Shown here: piece by piece, positions 1-10,239 of the stretch | How positions within the stretch are numbered: the stretch's first letter is position 1 | How the letters are laid out: each line of letters starts with the position of its first letter | From: Histoplasma ohiense | Taxonomy: Eukaryota; Ascomycota; Eurotiomycetes; Onygenales; Ajellomycetaceae | Length of the DNA: 64,000 bases | Direction: 5' to 3' | Assembly: GCA_017607445.1 (NCBI GenBank) | Contig: JAEVHH010000002.1 | Coordinates: 2,843,501-2,907,500, forward strand | The notes under the pieces: generated by a model | Seen by the model: the letters and a program-made list of their open reading frames with translations, nothing else | Databases searched by the model: none | What the model was told of the DNA's origin: nothing | Translations under genes and position numbers: made by a program

Positions 1-1248
1 TCATCGAGCCATCTTGAAACCACCTGTGCAAAAAGGGAAAGGGGTTTTGGGTTGCGAGCCAGGAATCCAGAAAGCCCATGGACTCAGCACTGTTTCCGTT
101 GGAGCTGTACATGCACATGTACATGTACATGTACGTGCACACATGCATACATACATACATACATACATTCATACGCGACCCGAGTGGGGCTCAATGCACT
201 ACATCTGTAAATGAGGCGGTGTCGGTTGATGTCCATGTATTTACCAAAATAATAATAATAACAATAATAATAACAATAACAAATGGTTATTTTCTCTGTA
301 AAAGACAAAAAGAGAAAAAGAGAAAAAGGAAAAAGGGAAAAAAAAAAAAAAAAAAAAAATTCTGGAGAAATCTGTATCAATTTCTCGAGATATGACCAGT
401 AAGAAACACGGGGTGTGGGCAGCTTCTCCGATGCGGCAACCGTACATACAATCTTCTCGCTGCGTGCCGTCGGAGCTGGTCCGTGAAGGTTGAATGATGA
501 TGATGCTGATGACGAGGTCGGCGACACTCAGGGGGAATGAACACGCTAGCCTCGGGCGAAGGAGGGCAGGGGAACAACAACGAGCTCCGCATTCGCTGTA
601 CAGCAGGCGACACAATGTACGGACGGAATGGCCACTTGGCAAGAGGAGGGGAAGCGATGGGGAGGGGTTAGCCGGAATTTAGGGCCAGGACCCTTTTCCC
701 TGGCGCGCGGGCTTTGCCGGGGCCCTGGGGGGCTCGGATCAACTGCTGAGGAATCCCATGGTTGCCATGCGCGCCTTGGGCTTGGACGAAAATCTCCCAA
801 GGGCTCCCCTTAAGGTTGGCGCGAAGGCAGTTGTTCAATTGGGGGAAAACTCAAACCCGATCGATCCATGGAATGGGGTAGGGGTGGGTACCTGCCGATG
901 GGCTCGGAATATGGACTCTGTACCTGTACAAGCACCTCGACCAGTTAAACAATTCTACGGGCGCTGGTTATACGGATCGCCAGTGTAGATACATTACCAC
1001 TTGTACTATACCCGTGGCCCGTGCCTGTGGCTATACAGGTCATATATTAACCCGGAGGACTCTACAGATGTAGAAGCGTAATAAATAGGGGTAGCTGCCT
1101 GTATGGATGAATGGGGCAATCTAGAAGCGTCAAACAAACGCAAAAGGATAACATGGCAAAAATCCTGATAGGTGGTGGCAAGCTTGGCGGGAGACGGCAG
1201 AACAGCTGGATGCCAAACCGGTTTTAAGGGGATCCATCCACGATCCTG

Positions 1249-1279
<31 letters not shown>

Positions 1280-4200
1280 CCATTTACGGCTTCATCATGT
1301 AGTGTGCGTTTAGCTATCCCAACCGATAAGTATCACTTTGACAGCATCTTCAAGCAGTAGTTGACAAATGCCTGCATGGTGTACGGAGTAGTTCCAACCG
1401 ATCTACCTTGTCCATCGTCCACTTCACGAGCTCTCCTACAAATGCCTACTTTTGTCTCTCTTGTTCATTGATTCGGGATTCACTTACTTTATATAGCAAC
1501 GCACAGTCTACGGGGAAAGCAAGCTTCCACAAAGCAGCCAGATCACCATCGAGATCCCTCCAATAGATAGTAAGAAGGGAAAACACATTGACAATTTCCG
1601 CTCACCCGCTTCTAACCCAACCCGAAGTCTCTTCCTCAAAGGTTATCGTGGACCGGCTTCTATATTCCGTACAATTTCAAAACCAGGTATCTTTTATACA
1701 CTTTTTTTTCCCTCCCTACTACTGATGCAACAAGTAGAACTGTAGAAAATTTTTCTGAAAATATCCACCCAATAGGAAGGAGGTATGAACCGGTGAGCGT
1801 GGGCACAATTGTGTTTTAGAGTATTCCATCCAGGATCCGATGTGGGGAAATGATACTATTAATATTTATCAATATAGCTTCTACCCAAGTACTGTACGAT
1901 GATACAATTTGAACAAATTCCTGGGCTTTTTAGTCTATGGGTTTCTATTTTCTTTCTTTTTCCTTTTTTTTTTTTTTTTTTTTTTTTTTTCCTTGACAAG
2001 CACAAGGAGGACCGCATGCAAGCATCAAAGGTAATCATATTGCCCATTAATGCCCTTGAACTAACCCACATGCCACAATGTGCAGTACATACTTTTTATT
2101 TCTTATACATATACTTGTATATCTCTCTCAGAGGAAGGAGAACTGGGGGCACGGACCGAATATTACATTGCTCTTGTGTCCAACCACCAAACCAACCACC
2201 TTGCGTGTTTTGTTACAGGTTTTAAAAATACTATCATGAGAAGAATCTGGGTTGAAACGCTGTGCTCAGCTTCTGAGCACTGTGTGGTTGCGGTGACAGC
2301 TGCTGCGCTGGCAGAGGTGTACAAGGAGGTAAGGTAAGTAAGCATCTGAGTGGGAAGAGCAGCTGTTTTTTATAGCTGAATCCGCGGATGTTGTTGTTGG
2401 TATAGCAAGCAAGAGGGAGAGGGAGAACAGATACTATAAAATTATATAAAATATATAGGTCATTTCTTTCTATTGCTTAATTAATAATTCTTTGGTTCTT
2501 GAATTGCTGTGGGGGAACAATAGTGACGTCATTTCAATCCACCAGTTCATGTTTCGGACTAAATATTCTTCAGCAGTCCATTAGGAAACATAAAAAAGAA
2601 AAAGAGACAAAAAGATACCACAAGATATATATATGTACATCTATATCTATAAGTGAAAAATAAACTAGAATTGATTGATGAAAGGGCGACCTCCTCTATT
2701 TACTTTTTCTTTACACAATACCCTTAAGTTAACAAGGCATGGGATGGTCACCGCGCAACTTCGCAAGGCGATGATGCTGCAACGTTACCAATCATATTTG
2801 GTGCCGTGGATATTGACGCATACAATTGCGGGGAAGGGGGGAGAACAAAGAGAGAAATATAAACGTTTCTGGTTAGAAGGGTTTGTCTTCATTGTTCAAT
2901 CGTGTTTTTTGGTTCGGGGGGAGGTTCCACTATGTGTTTCAGACAAGATATTTTTGACTCTCGGGATTGAGGGCAGAGGAGGGGCAGGCGAAATAAATTG
3001 TTTGTACGCTCCCCGGATGACACTTTATACTGACACTAATATGTACGCCAGTAGGGAAGGGGATTGCAATGTGCCTGGGCGATGCATGCCCTATATCCGT
3101 AGGTTGCATATATAGTTCTATATCCGGATACAAAACAGTAAGTTCATTGTTGACAAAAGCATTCCGCAAAAGCGGGTCTCTTCATCGACAAGAAAATATA
3201 CCCCCTCACTCAGCAAAGGACAACTTTCCCTACTTCGTATGCGCCATTCTTGATCTTGCTCATCGTTCGCCATGTCTTTTACGAAACTTCTCTGGCTTGT
3301 AACACAAACTATATTAGAAATCTGAAACTGTGAAGAGCTGACTTGGCCTGTGCAAAGTTGAACAAGTCGAGATCGAAACCAGTTATAGTTGTCCTTGCCA
3401 TCTGGAGTTATCAAATTCAAGGGACATCTTACTTTCTTAAATGCAGAAAAGGCACACCAGCAAACCAAAACCTCAAATACGACCATAATAACTTGAACTC
3501 GCGCACAGTGAGGGGTAAGTCGGAGAGGAGGTTCTAGACAGGGACAAATTATGGTTTTGACCATGAGGACCTGCAGGTACATGGCGAGGCGTCCATGGTT
3601 GCGAAATGGTGAAAAAGTCAAGTTACCAACCTCCAATGCCCCTTTACAAATAACTGATGGGGAACAAAACCGGGAAAATGGGCTATATTATCCATCGCCC
3701 TTTTATCAATCAATTTTTGCCTCCCCTCAAACCATCGGGGGTACAAGGTTATCAAGAAAAACTCAAAAAGCGAAACCTTGGAGAGAAGGACCAGCAAATC
3801 CTAAAAATGGAAGGAGACCTTACAAGAGGCCACTTCAGCTCTCAACTGTATTTGAAGAGAGAGTAAACCTCCCCTCCCCCCCACCCACAACTGCTGAACC
3901 ATTTTCCGCAGAGTGATGGGTCTAGAAAATGAGTTGACTATCAACACATGCGGCGGAATGCGGCGGAATATGACCTCTCATACGAAAGAATAATACTAGT
4001 ACACTATGATCATCGTTACTCTGGGAAGGAGGAGCCTGGTTAGGTTCTAGTTTTCGGGGGCTTGACGCCCTAGAAAGGGGGTGCTTCGCTTTGATTGATT
4101 GATGATGCCCTGAACCTTAACCAAGGTCTCTCTACCTCATCGGTTGTTGGACTCACCCCAATTAAACCAGGGGTATTATGATACACCTATTATTGTCGCC

Positions 4201-4941
4201 AATGCTCAAGAAGGTTCGCCAAGGACATGGAGGCCTCAGAGGGGCAAAAAGGGCAATCCCTGAGCAGCCGCCACGCATCTTGCCATGCGATGTGACACAG
4301 AGCACATCCATGTCTGGTATGCCGCTACTGTGATCTGATGGAAGGAGATTGATTGCCAGATGCAGATCCTGGCCGAAAGTCTGTTTTACTTTGGGAAAGT
4401 AGGGGAGGGCTGCTTGGAGGGGTGAGTAGTGGGGTACTCAATATCAGAGGCGGGGAAAAAAAATGAGAACAAAAAGCACAGGGGAGATGTTGAACGAGAG
4501 AAGCATGTGATAACATGCTAGGCCAGGGCTTCGTAATTTTTTTGTTTTTCGGCGAAGTGTGATCTGTATCAACCAGGAAGAACGACAAGGATTGCTGGGT
4601 CAAAAAGCTGATGGCATGTACGCAGTACTGTGCATGTACCCGCACATGCCGAAAAGCTGTGGCCAAAACTTTTCTTGATGTTTTGCGGGTTGGGTCAATT
4701 ATGGGCCAGACCACATTCTCCTATCATGGTGAAAATATCCTTATTCGCCTTCTCAAAGGTAGGGTTCTACATTAGACGGTAAATTTAAGCTAACATCTGC
4801 ATTTGAAACTTGGATAACTCGCTCGCTACTAACATCTGGGAGTGATAATAGAATTGTAAAAATTCAGACATCCAAAAGAGCCGTCTGACGCGGGTTGTCT
4901 TTTTCTTTTTCGTATTCTTTCCCCTTTCCTATCCATTTTCC
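1..4941. other. Gene-poor left end, no supported gene
   Basis: I see no convincing coding gene in this 4.9 kb. Open frames here are short, low in complexity and match no family I know. It holds a CA/TG-rich microsatellite at 108-172, an A-run at about 338-359, T-runs at 1249-1279 and 1964-1990, a perfect 8-bp-stem hairpin at 2262-2280, and a fragment at about 4036-4074 that resembles the dispersed repeat near 45.98-46.02 kb. The minus-strand frame at 3118-3636 (172 codons) is the longest alternative but has no recognisable domain. Confidence 0.6.
108..172. repeat. CA/TG-rich microsatellite
   Basis: A run of GTACAT steps is followed by ACAT tetranucleotide repeats (about 147-172). The GTACAT part contains the palindrome GTACATGTAC, which recurs at several other places in the window. 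Confidence 0.85.
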
Positions 4942-6417
4942 CTACCTTCCCAGAGGACCTACAACTGCACTTACCATCACAGCTGCTTCTCGTTCCCAGT
5001 TACCCACCACAATAGGACCCGTAGACCCTCCAAGTCTAGTGACGCTGTTATTTGGTAGATGCGAGCCCCGCAGAACGCACTCCCTCAATTGCTCACGGAG
5101 CCGCTCCCGGTTCGATCTCAGGGTTCTTGCGGAGACGCCCCCGCGGTTGATAATCTCTTGAACCCGTGTTGAGAGGGACGAGGCTAGTGAGCGCCAGAAG
5201 TAGGAAGGGAGAGAGGATGTGTCGAGGCATTGAAGTAATGGTTGGAGAAGGTTGTCTTTGACTTTGATGGATGGGTTTGATGTAAGTCTAGTTGTGGTTT
5301 CCGAGTGGATGGAAAGTGAGGGGTAATTGTAGTTAAGAAAAGGGTGAGCGGGAGGTTTGATGGTTTCGAGGAGAGCTTCAAAAGCCATAATGTTTTGGCA
5401 CTTAGCAGATGTTTCTTGAAGCGTCCGGTCGAGAGTTGGGAGCATCGACAACGAGCGCGACAACGAAGCTAGCGATGAAGTTAGACATGTATGGATATAG
5501 CCCTTCAGCGTTACAAGGAGCAATTCTGGCTGGAATTCAGACGACAGAATCGATGTATGGGGGGTTGGGGATAATAGATATAATGCAGTAATTGCGGAGG
5601 TAATGCGGGACTTTGCATCTTCGGCTTGCGCGAACGTCGACGCCCCAGGAGCTTGGAGTTGAGTTCCCGAACCTCCGACAGCAGACCCTACCCCGCCCGT
5701 GTCCATCGCTAATGAGGACAGCGAGAATTTATTGATAATTTGTGTTGCTCTGGCTTTGACCGCGCTCTCGGCTGGAGAGATCAGATCACTTCTCAGAGTC
5801 CTTATCACCTTAACTCGATCAAGCCCAAAACACTCCTCATCTTCAGTGGTGGTGAACATCCGCCGAAGCATTAACAGCGTGTTAGAAGCCCGCACAAGTG
5901 CCCTATGATCTTCTACCACTAGCGAGCTTTCACTGTCTGGACCCGCTCCAACTGGGCGGCCAGTCAACTCCAGCATCTGGCCTTCCAGCTGCCTACCTAG
6001 CACCAAACACCTTCCCACAGCCCTTGCTAATCTCACAGTTGCCCATGATCTTTCGGCAGCACCTCGAACCTCCTCCGCACTTTCCCACCGCTCTAAAACA
6101 TCCTTCTCCAGCCTCCTATATCCCTCCCTTAATGCAGAAACCTGCCCTTCTACCGCCTCCAAAACCCGCTGACCAGCGTCAGTCTGGCCGCGCGTATGTG
6201 TAAGTAGTGGAAGCGCAGATTTCGTAGCCAATGTATGGATATGGGTGTCGATTTCTTGGATATCGAAGAGGACACGAGACAATGGGGTCGAGAGATCAAG
6301 CGGGGTATCGGACGGGTTGTTTGTGCTTGTGACAAGGGTGTTGGCGAAAGCAGAAGGGGAGAATGAGGGATCAAGGAAAGCTTCGTAATCGATATACGAC
6401 GGCTCAGAATCGGCCAT
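4942..6417 (-). CDS. COG5: Conserved oligomeric Golgi complex subunit 5
   Basis: Single-exon gene of 491 residues. COG5 is a subunit of lobe B of the COG tethering complex, which holds vesicles at the Golgi during retrograde recycling of glycosylation enzymes. The N-terminus (YIDYEAFLDPSFSPSAFANT, residues 8-27) is the classic COG5 opening. It is followed by a helical stretch with heptad-like spacing (about 45-160) and by the conserved region around residues 195-235 (MLRRMFTTTEDEE and the following LDRVKVIRTLRSDL). The Met start is the first in frame and is followed directly by the family's conserved N-terminal block. The length is typical of fungal COG5, which is much shorter than the animal protein. 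The neighbour SYS1 is also a Golgi trafficking gene but is 1.4 kb away, so co-regulation is not implied. Identification is from recalled family sequence. Confidence 0.88.
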   Translation of the reverse strand: MADSEPSYIDYEAFLDPSFSPSAFANTLVTSTNNPSDTPLDLSTPLSRVLFDIQEIDTHIHTLATKSALPLLTHTRGQTDAGQRVLEAVEGQVSALREGYRRLEKDVLERWESAEEVRGAAERSWATVRLARAVGRCLVLGRQLEGQMLELTGRPVGAGPDSESSLVVEDHRALVRASNTLLMLRRMFTTTEDEECFGLDRVKVIRTLRSDLISPAESAVKARATQIINKFSLSSLAMDTGGVGSAVGGSGTQLQAPGASTFAQAEDAKSRITSAITALYLLSPTPHTSILSSEFQPELLLVTLKGYIHTCLTSSLASLSRSLSMLPTLDRTLQETSAKCQNIMAFEALLETIKPPAHPFLNYNYPSLSIHSETTTRLTSNPSIKVKDNLLQPLLQCLDTSSLPSYFWRSLASSLSTRVQEIINRGGVSARTLRSNRERLREQLRECVLRGSHLPNNSVTRLGGSTGPIVVGNWEREAAVMVSAVVGPLGR

Positions 6418-7813
6418 GTTTTACATATACGTCCCTACTTTTTTCCCTTCGTGTTTAAAGGCAAGAAAATTAGGGACGTTTTCATTTTTGGTCTAATAGT
6501 TGGAGCGGGGTTGGGTTGGGTCCTTGGAAGCCCCGAAATGGTCAAACCAAGCGCTATTGCCTGGTTTTCTCGAAATGAAAGCACAGCGGGGGGTATAAAG
6601 GAACATTTTTATACCTTAAGTATAAATAAACAAAACGATATATATGAGAAAGGAATTTCGCGGTCTCAGAGCTTTTAGAACTGCGCGCATGCGAATGATT
6701 GGCAATCGACGGGAGTCATACTGAGCCACGCGAGATAAGAGTACGGGATAGAAGAGAGGTTCTCGAGATATAAATGAAAGATACAGGTGTCTTAGGAATA
6801 GAACTCCGCAAGGATATTCAATGACAAGAATTGGGGAAACGATTGCAGATGAAGTTCGGTGAAGGGCATTTTGGGGATCGAAGGTCATTTGATTGATGCT
6901 GCTTTGGGCGAGCTCCCACGGTTGGGGCAAATCTGCTCACGTGGAACTCTAGTTTGCTACGTCATTCCTTTGGGTAAGTCAACTTGGTTTCCCAGAACTT
7001 GCTATTCCTCGAATGGCAGTTCCATTAACTATCATCCCCCATGTATTTGGCTTTGGAGTATATTCATCCGTCCTCCCGTAACTACATTATTGAATCGAGA
7101 ATGCCTGTGGTGCGAATCCCGGAAACACATATTTCTCGGCCCCTAAATTGGATTTCCACCCGTATCAAATCCGAGGATGACAACGAGAATGATGTTTGGT
7201 TAGTTGATTCAATGGAACAACGTGGGCACAATGGGCAATGCGATACTCTATGTGTACTAGACTCAATCAATCATGATCTTTGGAGATCCTCCTACCTGGA
7301 ACTGGCCACAGAGAACAACTAAAAAAACAAAACCCGAAAAACAAAAAACTTGTCTGCAAACGCCTGAGGAGCTTGACAATATTGAAGCTTGGCTCACCCC
7401 ATTTGTAGAGAATTTTTGAATGGATCATGGTTTGACCTATCAGGTTTGTGGACTTAGATCAAGGCAAGTCAGAACGTAGTTAATATCTCTTGCAATGTAG
7501 ATACACGACTGTGTTGAGCAGGTAGCCAGATAATTCTGCGGCTTTCCCAAGTCGGTAGAAAACAAACATGTTTTTAGAGCGTTGCCGTGCCCGCCCAAGT
7601 GGCGAAAATAAAAATAATAGCCAAATAGGAATGATATCGAGAGAGGAAAACGCTAAAATCTACATGGTAGGGAATTCCTGTGACCTGCAATGCATTCCCA
7701 ACCCACGCCAATACAATGCAAGACAAAAGAAAACTGTAAGAGACCAATGGGTATATAAATTAGAAAGAAATAAAAAGAAAAGACGAGAAGAGAAGGAGGG
7801 TATACAACGATCT
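6418..7813. other. Intergenic, COG5 5' side to SYS1 3' end
   Basis: This 1.4 kb lies upstream of COG5 and downstream of SYS1 (both minus strand). No open frame has an ATG-led, family-like product. The 6451-6678 frame reads hydrophobically but starts only at a GTG and its composition shifts within 45 codons. I see no repeat or RNA gene. Confidence 0.5.
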
Positions 7814-8589
7814 TCAAACCGGATCGTCAGCCCTCTCTTTCACTGCAATCATCTCATAGCCTTCCCTATTCCTGCCACGGCCCCTCCCCCTTGAAAATTC
7901 GAAAATGCCACCACCACCACCACCTCTACTATCTTCATCTCCAGTGGCATCCTCACCAGACTGATTCGTGCCACTATTACCGCCATCGTTCGATGACGCA
8001 TTCGCAGCGGACCCGCCGAAAGCGATGGGCTGTAGCTCCCTCCACCGGCAAGCCCACATGCCCAAGAATGTCATGAGTGCTGAGCTAACGACCTGCAAAC
8101 CCCACCAAAGAAAGTTTGTAGGGAGGGAATGAGTGTAGAAAGACGTGACGAGGAGGTGTATGAAATGGATTGTGAGGGCGAAGTCTGGAATCAGTTTTGA
8201 ACGGGAGACCCAGAGGAGAAGGAATATGACACTGTTTTGCGCACCCGTTCGTTAAATGGGTGGTATGTAAATAAATATGAAAGGGAAAAGATTGAACGTA
8301 TAAAAAAGAAAGGGAGGTGGGTGGGGAAGAAGAGTCTTTACCCAACAGCGCTGTTGAGCAACCAAACGAGCCCGAGTGTCCATCCAATCGTCGTATCGCC
8401 GCTAAGACTGCGCCAGGAGAGTATTAGATCTGGTGAAAAGGCGGTGCCGGCTACAAGAGCCGTGAAGAGGATGAGGATCGTAGCACAAGCATAATAGGCG
8501 GCTTGGAGTACGACGATTCTGGTCACGATCTTGAGAGGAGGCAAATCGGTAAGAACCCCGGGTCGAGGGGGTCTCCGACGACGTTGCAT
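7814..8589 (-). CDS. SYS1: Golgi membrane protein SYS1
   Basis: Two exons, 8589-8342 and 8231-7814 (donor GTAAAG, acceptor ACAG), give a 221-residue protein. SYS1 is a four-span Golgi membrane protein that recruits the ARF-like GTPase ARL3/ARFRP1 and so acts in trans-Golgi trafficking. The sequence shows a basic N-terminus (QRRRRPPRPG), then hydrophobic spans near residues 20-50, 65-95, 105-125 and 130-150. The second exon contains the family's highly conserved LIPDFALTIHFIHLL segment and TNFLWWGLQ. The tail (about 165-221) is hydrophilic with a Gly run and an SRGRGRGRNREG patch, as is common in fungal homologues. The joined frame crosses the intron as AVG-VIFLLLW, which matches the family. 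It diverges from COA6 across a 503-bp spacer. Confidence 0.88.
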
Positions 8590-9092
8590 GAAGTCGATGT
8601 GGAGGAGAGAGGGAAGGATGGGTAGGGGGTTAAGTGGTTGTTTGGGGGGTTTATGGACGTAGAGTCAGTGGCATTTCAAGTACACTGCGCGAGGCTTGCG
8701 CGTTGATGGGGCAGTATTTATAACCGATGGCGCGTGGTTGCTTATCTGCACAGGTTCATGGGTATTTATTATAAAGAAGCAGTGGTTGATTATAGGGGTG
8801 GTTTGATCGCAAGATGATGTTCCTGTTGACAACATCTCGGAGCGGGAAATTCTGGCCAGAATCTGAGATCACGTGATATATATAATTCTGCCGCAGAAAT
8901 GACGCGGAGATCAGAGCGACAGCTATCACGGAGTAATGGTACTAATTCAAAAGAAAAAAAAGAGGAAAATACAAAGGTGGATCAAAAAGCCTGTATTACC
9001 AATTCCGCTCCATATATAGACTGTGAATTGCTTTAATATTTCGAAACCATCCGCCCATCTTCTCGACCCATTGCCCATAAACCGCCGCCGTT
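8590..9092. promoter_or_regulatory. Divergent promoter SYS1 / COA6 with TCACGTGA
   Basis: The 503-bp spacer separates the start codons of SYS1 (minus) and COA6 (plus), so both promoters must lie in it. A perfect TCACGTGA palindrome sits at 8869-8876. This is the core bound by Cbf1-type or other bHLH factors in fungi. The same octamer occurs upstream of the 94-aa membrane-protein gene (33450-33457) and within GTCACGTGAC at 20009-20018. Function is inferred. Confidence 0.5.
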
Positions 9093-9583
9093 ATGGGCTG
9101 GTTTTCATCGTTCTCTTCACCCGCCGCACCCAAAACGGCGGACGGTGGCTCCATAGCACCCGACCGCACCTCACGACAACAATGCTACATTGCCCGTGAT
9201 GCTTTCTTCGAATGCTTGGACCAAAATAACATAGTCGATGCCGTCCGGGAAGACAAAACCGCGCGGGCAATGTGCCCGAAGGAAATTCTCGAGTTTGAAG
9301 GCGCTTGCTCGAAGACTTGGGTGCGTTTCATGGTTTTTGCTTCTCCCTCTTCTCTTCCCGACGTTCAATGTTTTATATGTATAATGCTTGAAAGGAAAAA
9401 TCTCCAATATAATGAGGGGCTCATGGAAAATGGCTAACTATTTTTACGAACGCCTTCGTCAATAATATTTAGGTGAAATATTTCAAAGAGAAGCGTGTTA
9501 TGGAATATAAGCGGGATCAGACAATTGCGAAGATAAAAGCGGATGACGCCGCGATGGCTGCGGAGAGTAGGGCAGGGAGGTAA
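9093..9583 (+). CDS. COA6: Cytochrome c oxidase assembly factor COA6
   Basis: Two exons, 9093-9320 and 9473-9583, encode 112 residues. COA6 is a soluble protein of the mitochondrial intermembrane space that helps deliver copper to the CuA site of COX2. The twin-cysteine signature is complete: C31-X9-C41 and C61-X10-C72, the CX9C-CX10C pattern specific to COA6. After the intron (GTGCGT donor, TTTAG acceptor) the frame continues KTW-VKYFKEKRVMEYKRDQ, as in the yeast and human proteins. The N-terminal MGWFSSF is also family-like. There is no presequence, as expected for a MIA40-imported protein. It faces SYS1 head to head. Confidence 0.92.
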
Positions 9584-10239
9584 ATGCAATCAGACAAGTT
9601 AGTCTGCTGGGTGGCTCTTCCGAGCCTAATACGAATTTTGGGTGATTAGTACCGGCATGCACCTGTGCTATTGTTATTGTGGATTGATCCATCTCAATGA
9701 CTTTGTTGGCACCCCGGAATATGGGGTTGTGGTTGGGGGTAATGGCCCGACTCATTGTACATGTACATTATGCTTTTTCACTGTTTTTTAACGACATTTT
9801 ATATGCAAACCACTCATGTGGTTTTATCCAATTTATGCGTCTGCTTTTATTTCCCCCGTGCCATGTATTCGGATATACATACTAGGCGACTACTCTCTGA
9901 TCTACAGGGAAGAGGGATAACGTGCAGGCTATGTCGGAAGGCGTTATGGAATCTGCTACCAGGTTTACGGTCGTCGAAAGATGCATTAATTAGATATTTT
10001 CATTATTTGATGACGAGCATCTCTGGTTGATTTCCTTGGCCCATTCCTGATAAGGTGATTCAACAGCTATCACATTTCGATATTTTCCCGTTCTGCGTAT
10101 TAACTTTGCCGAACAACTGACAGGCCGAATGCGCCATGGTTTGCTAAAAAGCTGATATAGAGAGGCATGTATGCCAATTCATGTACAAGGACCATATGTA
10201 GACAAATTTCGTAGATTGAATGTGAAGAAAACAAAAATT
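9584..10239. other. Intergenic COA6 / NAB3 (convergent)
   Basis: A 656-bp spacer lies between two gene ends facing each other. It holds no supported gene. The palindrome GTACATGTAC is at 9757-9766 and an AT-rich stretch follows. Confidence 0.5.

Noticed and set aside
3118..3636. 172-codon minus-strand frame
   Set aside because: No domain, mixed hydrophobic and Cys-rich composition, no conserved-looking start, and an equally open plus strand beneath part of it.
3551..3916. 121-codon plus-strand frame
   Set aside because: Contains low-complexity Pro and basic runs, has no family resemblance, and lies in repeat-bearing gene-poor DNA.
6451..6678. Possible small membrane protein upstream of COG5
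   Set aside because: It begins only at a GTG; the hydrophobic segment is short, and the second half looks like untranslated AT-rich sequence.
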